From: Candidatus Aminicenantota bacterium
GTDB taxonomy: Bacteria; Acidobacteriota; Aminicenantia; Aminicenantales; UBA8522
DNA: 49,446 bases
Assembly (NCBI GenBank): GCA_017886205.1
Contig: JAFNEO010000032.1
Span: 370-49,815 of the forward strand
Reading direction: 5' to 3'
Shown here: positions 9,445 to 15,939 of the stretch, in pieces
How positions within the stretch are numbered: position 1 is the first letter of the stretch
Layout of the letters: each line of letters opens with the position of its first letter
The notes under the pieces: generated by a model
Database searches by the model: none
Seen by the model: the letters and a program-made list of their open reading frames with translations, nothing else
What the model was told of the DNA's origin: nothing
Program-made: the position numbers and the translations under genes

Positions 9445-9541
9445 GCGCGCCTCCTTTCTCAATAAGATACGATATCGAACAGGGAACTGTTCAATCCGCA
9501 TAGGAGCGACATTATAGCAGATTCCCCCGAGGTTGGGCTGT

Positions 9542-9985
9542 TTATCCAGTTAGGGAGTCGGGAGAGGACTGGAAAGGATTGATGATTTTAGTCTCGACGA
9601 GTTCCTGACCGCTTTTAAAATCTTCCGACAAAATATACCGGCATCCGGCCAGACGAGCGGCCGAGACGATCAAGGCGTCCCACCAGGAAAGACGGTGCCG
9701 GTCCTGAACATACCAGGCCGTTTCGATAATGCGGGGATCTGTTTGGATAGGCAGCCAGGAAAACAACAGACGGACATCCTGGCGGGCCCGTTCAGGTTCA
9801 AGGCCGGGATCGAGCTTCTGGGTGACCGTTAGATAGAACTCCTGGAGAACCTGGAAGCTGAGTCTTCCCGTCCGTGTCTTCCAGAGATAGGACATCCAGG
9901 CCAGAGCCTGCTTTTGCTTCTGAGGTTCTGTGGAATCCCGGGCGTAAACGAGGACGTTGGTATCCACGAAGATTTTATCGTCCAT
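9542..9985 (-). CDS. PIN-domain toxin (VapC-like ribonuclease)
   Basis: 147 residues starting at the ATG preceded by GAGGAG with a four-base spacer. The PIN fold is clear: the first acidic residue is in KIFVDTNVLVYARD (residues 4-17), a conserved Glu lies in FQVLQEFYLTV, and the C-terminal acidic pair is in LSWWDALIVSAARLAGC and ILSEDFKSG. These three to four acidic residues bind Mg2+/Mn2+ for endoribonuclease activity; VapC toxins cleave tRNA or rRNA. The start lies inside the 3' end of the antitoxin gene, so the pair is co-translated, antitoxin first. Target and true toxicity are not visible from the sequence. Confidence 0.9.
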   Translation of the reverse strand: MDDKIFVDTNVLVYARDSTEPQKQKQALAWMSYLWKTRTGRLSFQVLQEFYLTVTQKLDPGLEPERARQDVRLLFSWLPIQTDPRIIETAWYVQDRHRLSWWDALIVSAARLAGCRYILSEDFKSGQELVETKIINPFQSSPDSLTG

Positions 9986-10205
9986 ACAGCTCCTCACGTT
10001 GGGGATACTTCGCGCCCGCTTTTCTAAGCTTCAGAGGCTTCTGGGACAGGTATTCGTGTCGGGCCCGATCATATCTCTCATCGTCGTCCATCTTCTGCCG
10101 CAGCATGTCACCGACCAGCCGAGAGACGCTGGTGTTGAGCTCAGCGGCCCGTATTCTCGCCCAACGAGCCACGTTCTCGTCAAGGGTGATGGTTACGTTC
10201 TTCAT
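9975..10205 (-). CDS. VapB-like antitoxin (ribbon-helix-helix / CopG type)
   Basis: 76 residues. The N-terminus MKNVTITLDENVARWARIRA is a ribbon-helix-helix strand and first helix, continued by LNTSVSRLVGDMLRQKM, giving a DNA-binding RHH dimer. The basic, proline-containing C-terminus (YDRARHEYLSQKPLKLRKAG) would wrap around the toxin. The gene overlaps the PIN toxin start by 11 bases. The ATG lies only about one base from the predicted transcription start of the promoter immediately upstream and there is no RBS, so its mRNA is probably leaderless. It should repress its own promoter through the two palindromes there. Confidence 0.87.
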   Translation of the reverse strand: MKNVTITLDENVARWARIRAAELNTSVSRLVGDMLRQKMDDDERYDRARHEYLSQKPLKLRKAGAKYPQREELYGR

Positions 10206-10206
10206 A

Positions 10207-10240
10207 ACACTAGAATAGTGTAACACGATATTCGTGTCAA
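10207..10240 (-). promoter_or_regulatory. Toxin-antitoxin promoter overlaid by two palindromic operators
   Basis: On the minus strand, TTGACA (10240-10235) and TATTCT (10217-10212) are separated by exactly 17 bases, a near-consensus sigma-70 promoter. Two 15-base palindromes, ACACTAGAATAGTGT (10207-10221) and ACACGATATTCGTGT (10223-10237), share the half-site ACAC(T/G)A, have centres 16 bases apart, and together cover the -10, the spacer and part of the -35. This is the expected arrangement for cooperative RHH antitoxin binding. The predicted +1 falls at or next to the antitoxin ATG at 10205. Confidence 0.8.
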
Positions 10241-10389
10241 GCCTTCTGTTGGGTTCTTTCCTCAAGTTGGATGTCTTCCAATTGTTTATTCCACGCCTCA
10301 ATAAATAAGACGCAGGATGAGGCGCATTTTATCACCCGATATCTGCTCCCGCCTGGATCCATCCCCCAGGCCGTGTCGACCTGAACTTC

Positions 10390-10419
10390 TTGTCTTTGTA
10401 TACGTATATTGATTATGAT
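10390..10419 (+). promoter_or_regulatory. Candidate promoter of the following membrane-protein gene
   Basis: TTGTCT (10390-10395), an 18-base spacer and TATGAT (10414-10419). The expected transcription start near 10426 gives a leader of about 22 bases containing the GGAGGG RBS. Both hexamers deviate from consensus by one or two bases. Confidence 0.5.
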
Positions 10420-10448
10420 AGACCTAATTTTCGAGGTTGGAGGGTGCC

Positions 10449-11546
10449 ATGCACATCGCTAGGCGGTTCATCGGACTCATTCTGATCGTATTTTTCGGCC
10501 TTCCCTCGCTGTTCGGAATCATCTGGGCCGTGGGGATGATCAAGGCCTCGGTCTCGGCTGAGTTCCTCACCGAACTCCCCCGCAAGATCATCGCCGATAT
10601 CCCCGAAACGGCTGATGAGATCTTCCGGGAAGCCCAGGACGAACAGTATATAGGCGATAGCGACACGCGGGCTTGGTTTCAGGCCGCCGCGAAGACAGGG
10701 ATATCGCCGCGGGAGTTGATGGAAAAGACGGGTCTCCTGGAATGGATGGGGGGAGAGCTGTCCGATTCGCTGAAACAGATCGGCCGCGTACTTAGGGGCG
10801 AGAGGAGGCCCAGGCCGATCGTAATCGACCTCCGTCCGCTCAAGGAGGCCCTCCTTCATCCGGAGGTGGACCTGTTCCTCGAAAAGACGCTCGAAAACCT
10901 TCCGCCCTGTGACGAGCGGGGGCAAAAGGCCTGGAGCGACCTGGCAACAGAGGGCGGCCTCCATCATGAACTTCCCGCCTGTCGGCCGGATCCCCTGGTG
11001 GCCAAAGCGGTGCTCAGCGAAGCGCGTGCCCGGGCCGCCAACGACATGGATAACGAGGTCGAGGTCTTCGAGGGCGTCCGCACTTTCCCATTCCTCCCCT
11101 TGGGACTGTCCCGGACGATAACGCTCCTCTCTTATTTCCTCTTCCTCATCCCGGCTGCGTTCATCTTCCTCGGCGCGCTTATCGCCGCCTCATCGCCGGC
11201 CGGCTTCTGTCGCTGGTCGGGGACCTCTATCCTCGTGGGCGGCATCCCGGCGCTACTGCTCGCCCTGGCTACGAAATACCTGTCCCTCTGGGCTATCCAA
11301 GCGGCGCCCTTCTCCTGGCACGACCGCTGGGCTTCCGACCTTGGAGATCTGGTGTTGGACAAAGTGAGGTGGATCCCGGAACGCATCATCGACCAGCTGT
11401 TTTCCCCGGTGACCTGGGTTGCGCTTTTTGTCTGCCTCGTGGGAGTGGTCTTCATCGCCGTGTCCTTTTCCGTGCGGGACAAGGCCCGGAAGACGCAGCA
11501 GCCCATTCCCTCGACTCCCGTAGCTCCCCCGAAAGCACAGGCCTGA
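10449..11546 (+). CDS. Unknown inner-membrane protein with a large extracytoplasmic domain
   Basis: 365 residues from the ATG preceded by TTGGAGGG; an in-frame TTG twelve bases earlier is part of that RBS region and was not used. Hydrophobicity shows one N-terminal membrane segment (about 5-29), a hydrophilic domain (about 32-220) with many charged and leucine-rich helices, then three membrane segments (about 223-250, 260-285, 325-350) and a short basic, proline-rich tail (RKTQQPIPSTPVAPPKAQA). Two conserved-looking cysteines occur in the soluble region (LPPCDERG, LPACRPD). I do not recognise the family. Its own promoter and convergent orientation with the next gene suggest it stands alone. 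Confidence 0.75.
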   Translation: MHIARRFIGLILIVFFGLPSLFGIIWAVGMIKASVSAEFLTELPRKIIADIPETADEIFREAQDEQYIGDSDTRAWFQAAAKTGISPRELMEKTGLLEWMGGELSDSLKQIGRVLRGERRPRPIVIDLRPLKEALLHPEVDLFLEKTLENLPPCDERGQKAWSDLATEGGLHHELPACRPDPLVAKAVLSEARARAANDMDNEVEVFEGVRTFPFLPLGLSRTITLLSYFLFLIPAAFIFLGALIAASSPAGFCRWSGTSILVGGIPALLLALATKYLSLWAIQAAPFSWHDRWASDLGDLVLDKVRWIPERIIDQLFSPVTWVALFVCLVGVVFIAVSFSVRDKARKTQQPIPSTPVAPPKAQA

Positions 11547-11591
11547 GGAAGAACGATAATAAAGAGCGGCGGGAGGTTCGCCTCTTCCCCT

Positions 11592-12284
11592 CTAATCCTT
11601 GAGCTTCATCAGCTCGAGGAAGAACCAGCCCTCCTGTTCCTTCTGGGTGATGACTTCGAACCCTACCTTCTTGGCCAGAGCCATGTAATGGTCCATCCCC
11701 TGCTCGTTTTCAGGCCATTCGACACCATAGCCGGTGTCGATCTCTTTTCCCGGCAGCTTGATCTTCAGGGGGAACAGGGCCACGTCCTTTTTCTCGTCCA
11801 CCCGCTTGGGAAAGATGACATCCCAGATGAGCAGCCTGCCGCCGGGCGCCAGCACCCGGAAAAGCTCCTTGAAGACCTGTTCATGATCAGCGGCGGCAAT
11901 GTACATGAAGGTGAAGAAGACAGTGGCCGTGGAAAAGTCGTCATCAAGGAATTTCAGGTCCCGCGCGTCCATGACGATCTTCAGGAGTGGCTTGCCCGGA
12001 GCGTCTTCAAGCTCGCGTTTGATCAGGTCGATGGCCACAACCTGCTGGTGCTTGAGCTGGCCGATGACTCCCTCTCCCCCGCCGCCGATGTCCAGGATCA
12101 GCCCGGGGGCGGGAAAATCCTCGACGACGACATTGAGCGGCGGGAACCTGTAGATGCGTTCCGCTGATATGGGCTTATGCTTCTCCTCGGGCTTCTGCGC
12201 CTGGGGGGATATAATCGTTGCGCCCGACCGCCCTGCCATCAGGCCGGCCAGGAGAAAGAAAACGGCAGCATTTTTCTTTTGCAT
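11592..12284 (-). CDS. SAM-dependent methyltransferase with an apparent signal peptide
   Basis: 230 residues from the ATG that follows AAGGAGAG at about ten bases. The class-I Rossmann core is complete: motif I LILDIGGGGEGVIGQL (about 60-75), acidic end of strand 2 VVAIDLIKRE, motif II MDARDLKFLDDDFS, motif IV-like TVFFTFMYIAAADHEQ, and the post-I ELFRVLAPGGRLLIWDV segment common in small-molecule methyltransferases. Oddly, the first 22 residues (MQKKNAAVFFLLAGLMAGRSGA) look like a cleavable signal peptide, although SAM is cytoplasmic. The peptide may serve as a membrane anchor with the enzyme facing inward, or a later start may be used. The substrate is unknown. Confidence 0.8.
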   Translation of the reverse strand: MQKKNAAVFFLLAGLMAGRSGATIISPQAQKPEEKHKPISAERIYRFPPLNVVVEDFPAPGLILDIGGGGEGVIGQLKHQQVVAIDLIKRELEDAPGKPLLKIVMDARDLKFLDDDFSTATVFFTFMYIAAADHEQVFKELFRVLAPGGRLLIWDVIFPKRVDEKKDVALFPLKIKLPGKEIDTGYGVEWPENEQGMDHYMALAKKVGFEVITQKEQEGWFFLELMKLKD

Positions 12285-12587
12285 ATGACCGGTACTCTCC
12301 TTCGGCCATCTGTTATCAAATAGAAGGCGACAAGTCAAATGCAACAACTTGTCCAACTCAGCGCCTGACAAATGTTCTGGGTGGATTCGATTCCCCATCC
12401 TCAGCCAGGGGAAAACCCATCTTTTCCTTTTGAGCTCCATTAATCCAATTTTAGCGTCCTTAGTCGTAGTTAGGTGGTTTTAAGCAAAGGTGGTGACAAC
12501 ACGGTGACAAGGAAAGGTCTGTTTTCAGTTGACTATGCTCCCCATTCCTTGATAACCTTAGGCCAGACCTGATAAAAGGGACAAAAA
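12285..12587. other. Intergenic region upstream of the first kinase gene
   Basis: No convincing gene is seen. It holds the divergent start regions of the methyltransferase and the first kinase. A weak plus-strand promoter candidate is TTGACT (12529-12534) with TAACCT 18 bases on. Around 12364-12385 a GGATTCGATTCC segment resembles a tRNA/tmRNA T-loop but has no matching acceptor stem. The last 25 bases resemble the region before the second kinase gene, indicating that the duplication includes the leader. Confidence 0.4.
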
Positions 12588-15500
12588 GTGGCCGTCAAGT
12601 GCCCGAAATGTCGTTCTGAGAATCCCGACACCTTGAAATTCTGTGGGGAGTGCGGGACGCAGCTCCCCTCCCCAGGGGGGATCGAAGTCACGAAAACCAT
12701 AGAAGCTTCTAGAGATGAACTTACTCGAGGAACCACCTTTGCAGGACGGTATGAAATCATCGAAGAATTGGGCAAAGGAGGGATGGGTAGAGTCTACAGG
12801 GTCGAGGACACAAAGCTCAAACAGGAAATCGCCCTGAAGCTGATCAAGCCCGAGATCGCCTTCGATAAGAAGACGATCGAAAGGTTCAGGAACGAGCTCA
12901 GGACCGCCCGAAACATCCGCCACAAGAATATCTGCGGCATGTATGATTTGGGAGAAGAGCGGGGAACACACTACATCACGATGGAGTATGTGCGGGGCGA
13001 GGATTTGAAGAGCCTGATCAGGAAGATGGGGCTGCTGAGCGCGGGGCAGGCGATCACGATAGCCAAACAGGTATGCGATGGATTGGTCGAGGCCCACAGG
13101 TTGGGGGTCGTCCACAGGGATTTAAAGCCTCAGAATGTTATGATCGACACAGACGGGAATGCCCGCATCATGGATTTCGGCATAGCCCGTTCTCTCGAGG
13201 CAAAAGGGATAACGGGCGCAGGGATGATGATCGGGACTCCCGAGTATATGAGTCCTGAACAAGTGGAGGGGAAGGAGGTTGACCAGAGGTCTGACATCTA
13301 TTCTCTCGGCGTAATTCTATACGAGATGATGACAGGACGGGTGCCTTTCGAGGGGGATACTCCGTTCACGATAGGAATGAAACACAAGGGCGAGATGCCT
13401 AAAGATCCCAAGGAGCTTAATGCCCAGGTTCCCCAGGATCTTAGCCAGGTGATCCTGAGATGTCTGGAGAAGGAAAAGGGAAAGAGGTATCAGAGTGCCG
13501 GAGAAGTTCGGTCCGAACTTGCGAACATCGAGAAAGGCATTCCTACGACAGAAAGAATTATCCCGGAGAGAAAGCCCTTCACATCAAGGCAGATAACAGT
13601 GACGTTCGTCTTGAAGAAAGTGCTGATACCCGCTTTGGTTGTTACCGCACTTGTTGTTATAGCCATTCTTATCTGGCAGCTTCTTCCGAAAAGAGAAGCT
13701 GCCCCCGGGCCAAAGATCGAGAATTCCATAGCGGTCATCAGCTTCGAAAACCAGACGGGAGACAAGGCCTACGACTATCTGCAAAAAGCCATCCCCAACC
13801 TGCTCATCACCAGCCTGGAACAGAGAGGGAGCCTCTACGTGGCGACATGGGAACGTTTACGGGACCTCCTCAAGCAGATGGGAAAAGATGATGTGGAGTT
13901 CGTCGACAGCGACCTCGGCTTTTCCCTGTGCCGCAGAGAAGGGATCGGCGCTATTGTCCTGGGAAGCTTTGTCAAGGCGGGTGACATGTTCGCCACGGAT
14001 GTGAAAGTCCTGGATGTCGAGACCAAGAAGTTTCTCAAGAGTGCAAGCTCAAGGGGCAATAGTGTAGACAGCATCCTGGAGCGGCAGATCGATGAGTTGA
14101 GCAAGGAGATTTCCCTGGGGATTGGATTATCTGAGCGAAAGATATCGGCAGACGGCCAAAGGATCGCCGATGTCACCACATCTTCCATGGATGCCTACAA
14201 CGAGTTTTTGAAAGGTATCGAGAAGTATGAAAGGTATTATTATGAGGAAGCGCGTAAGCTCTTCGAAAATTCCATAAAACTAGATCCGAATTTTGCAGCA
14301 GCGCATCAGTGGTTGGCGCTGACTTATGGTAAGTTAGGGGATACAAAAGCCACGACTGAAATCCTAATAAAAGCCAAAGCGCTCGCAGAGAAGACCAATG
14401 AGAAGGATAGACTCAATATTTATGCACTCTATGCGCAAGTCATTGAAAAGGATGTGGAGAAACGGATTCGCATTCTAGAGGAGATGGCAACAAAGTATCC
14501 CAGAGAAAAGCGCATTCACTATAACCTTGGCATACACTACTGGAACAAAAAAGAGTTTTCTGCGGCCATTGATGCATACAGTAAGGCATTGGCATTGGAT
14601 CCTAATTACGGATCGGCACTGAATGGACTGGGATATACGTATGCAGACATGGGCAATTATGAGAAAGCCATTGAATACTTTGAAAAGTATGCATCTGTAT
14701 CCCCTGGAGATGCCAATCCCTTGGATTCGCTAGCTGAGATATATTTTCAAATTGGCCAGCTTGATAATTCGATAGAAAAATACCAAGAGGCCGTGGAAGC
14801 TAAATCTGATTTTTTCGAAGCGTATTGGCGAGTTGCCTACGTTTATGCTTTAAAAGAGAAATATCAAAAGGCATTTGATTGGATAGAGCAGCTTATCGAT
14901 AGAGCTCCTTCTCCAGGGATTAAGGCAGAAGCATATCTGTGGAAAGCTTTTTATCACTATTGGCTCGGGGAAGTGGATCAATCACTTCGCGCGCTCCGTA
15001 TGGCATCTGAGCAGGCAGAACGTGTCGATAATAAATTTGGCCAAGCTTATTCAGCCTGGATAGAGGGCTGGATCAGTTTTGACAGAGGAGACAAAGAAAA
15101 ATATCAGAGCCTCATCCTGTCTTGGTTCGAGCTGATGTTAAAACATCCTCACTCATATAGACCAGCACCATCCGAGCAGTTCTATTCAGCAGAGTACAGC
15201 TTTTTTCTTGGGCTGTTGGATTTAAAACTGGGCAGAATTGATTCTGCAAAATCCAGATTGAAAGAGATGGAATCTCTAATGCCCAAAATCGATCCGGTAT
15301 TTAGAAGCCGGGTGGCACACTATGATTTTAAGATATTCAATGCAGAGATATTGCTTGCGGGAGGTTCCTTGGATAAAGCCATTTCTACCTTTGAAGAAGA
15401 GGTTTTATTGGAAATACCTTACATGCATAGTTGGCTAGTCCTTCTCTATAACACACCATACCCTCGTGATGTACTAGCAAGAATTTACCAGAAGAAAGAT

Positions 15501-15740
15501 GATCTAGACAGAGCTATCACGGAATATGAAAGGTTGATCACATTTAATCCAGAGAGTAAAGAGAGACGCCTTATCCATCCCCTTTTCTATTATAGATTAG
15601 CAAAATTGTACGAACAAAGAGATTGGGGAGAAAAAGCCATAGAGCATTACCAGAAATTCCTCGATCTCCGGAAGGACGCCGACCCCGGCCTCCCGGAAGT
15701 CGAGGATGCCCGGAAAAGGCTGGCGGGGCTGAAGGGCTAA
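12588..15740 (+). CDS. Membrane Ser/Thr protein kinase: zinc ribbon, kinase, TM, FlgO/TolB-like domain, TPR sensor
   Basis: 1050 residues with a GTG start, supported by the matching position of ATG in its downstream paralog. Order: zinc ribbon with CPKC (C5, C8) and CGEC (C19, C22); Hanks-type kinase (about 55-325) with glycine loop LGKGGMG, Lys84, HRDLKPQN (D178), DFG (D197) and GTPEYMSPEQ, all intact; one membrane segment (about 344-365); an extracytoplasmic FlgO/TolB-like alpha/beta domain (about 375-520); then TPR repeats to the end. The kinase faces the cytoplasm and the sensor faces the periplasm. DNA coding the TPR part, about 14200-15640, is much more AT-rich than the rest, and the final 30 codons return to the GC-rich style, which suggests exchange or insertion of a foreign sensor segment. 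Confidence 0.92.
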   Translation: MAVKCPKCRSENPDTLKFCGECGTQLPSPGGIEVTKTIEASRDELTRGTTFAGRYEIIEELGKGGMGRVYRVEDTKLKQEIALKLIKPEIAFDKKTIERFRNELRTARNIRHKNICGMYDLGEERGTHYITMEYVRGEDLKSLIRKMGLLSAGQAITIAKQVCDGLVEAHRLGVVHRDLKPQNVMIDTDGNARIMDFGIARSLEAKGITGAGMMIGTPEYMSPEQVEGKEVDQRSDIYSLGVILYEMMTGRVPFEGDTPFTIGMKHKGEMPKDPKELNAQVPQDLSQVILRCLEKEKGKRYQSAGEVRSELANIEKGIPTTERIIPERKPFTSRQITVTFVLKKVLIPALVVTALVVIAILIWQLLPKREAAPGPKIENSIAVISFENQTGDKAYDYLQKAIPNLLITSLEQRGSLYVATWERLRDLLKQMGKDDVEFVDSDLGFSLCRREGIGAIVLGSFVKAGDMFATDVKVLDVETKKFLKSASSRGNSVDSILERQIDELSKEISLGIGLSERKISADGQRIADVTTSSMDAYNEFLKGIEKYERYYYEEARKLFENSIKLDPNFAAAHQWLALTYGKLGDTKATTEILIKAKALAEKTNEKDRLNIYALYAQVIEKDVEKRIRILEEMATKYPREKRIHYNLGIHYWNKKEFSAAIDAYSKALALDPNYGSALNGLGYTYADMGNYEKAIEYFEKYASVSPGDANPLDSLAEIYFQIGQLDNSIEKYQEAVEAKSDFFEAYWRVAYVYALKEKYQKAFDWIEQLIDRAPSPGIKAEAYLWKAFYHYWLGEVDQSLRALRMASEQAERVDNKFGQAYSAWIEGWISFDRGDKEKYQSLILSWFELMLKHPHSYRPAPSEQFYSAEYSFFLGLLDLKLGRIDSAKSRLKEMESLMPKIDPVFRSRVAHYDFKIFNAEILLAGGSLDKAISTFEEEVLLEIPYMHSWLVLLYNTPYPRDVLARIYQKKDDLDRAITEYERLITFNPESKERRLIHPLFYYRLAKLYEQRDWGEKAIEHYQKFLDLRKDADPGLPEVEDARKRLAGLKG

Positions 15741-15880
15741 GCCACAGACTGATGGCAAAGAATCTGATAAGCGACGCTGTTGTGCTTGAGAAAATTCCTA
15801 GGTTCGTATATTAGCCCACCCTGCCTTATTTTCTCTTCTTAATCTGATTCTTAGGCACACAAGAGGGGGTTTTTATTCAT

Positions 15881-15910
15881 TTGACACCATTATTTATTCT
15901 TTGCTAATCT
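15881..15910 (+). promoter_or_regulatory. Candidate promoter of the second kinase gene
   Basis: A perfect TTGACA (15881-15886), an 18-base AT-rich spacer and TAATCT (15905-15910), ending 29 bases before the ATG. The -10 is poor but the context is strongly AT-rich compared with the surroundings. This would make the second kinase independently transcribed. Confidence 0.4.
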
Positions 15911-15939
15911 CTATCCACATATGATAGAAGGGACCACAG

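Noticed and set aside
11547..11591. Hairpin GAGG-TTCG-CCTC between the convergent membrane protein and methyltransferase genes as a terminator
   Set aside because: The stem is only four bases and no T-run follows on either strand.
12360..12400. tRNA/tmRNA-like T-loop (GGATTCGATTCC) before the first kinase
   Set aside because: The T-stem is imperfect and no acceptor, D or anticodon arm can be built around it. It could be an old integration scar but there is no integrase or repeat partner in the window.
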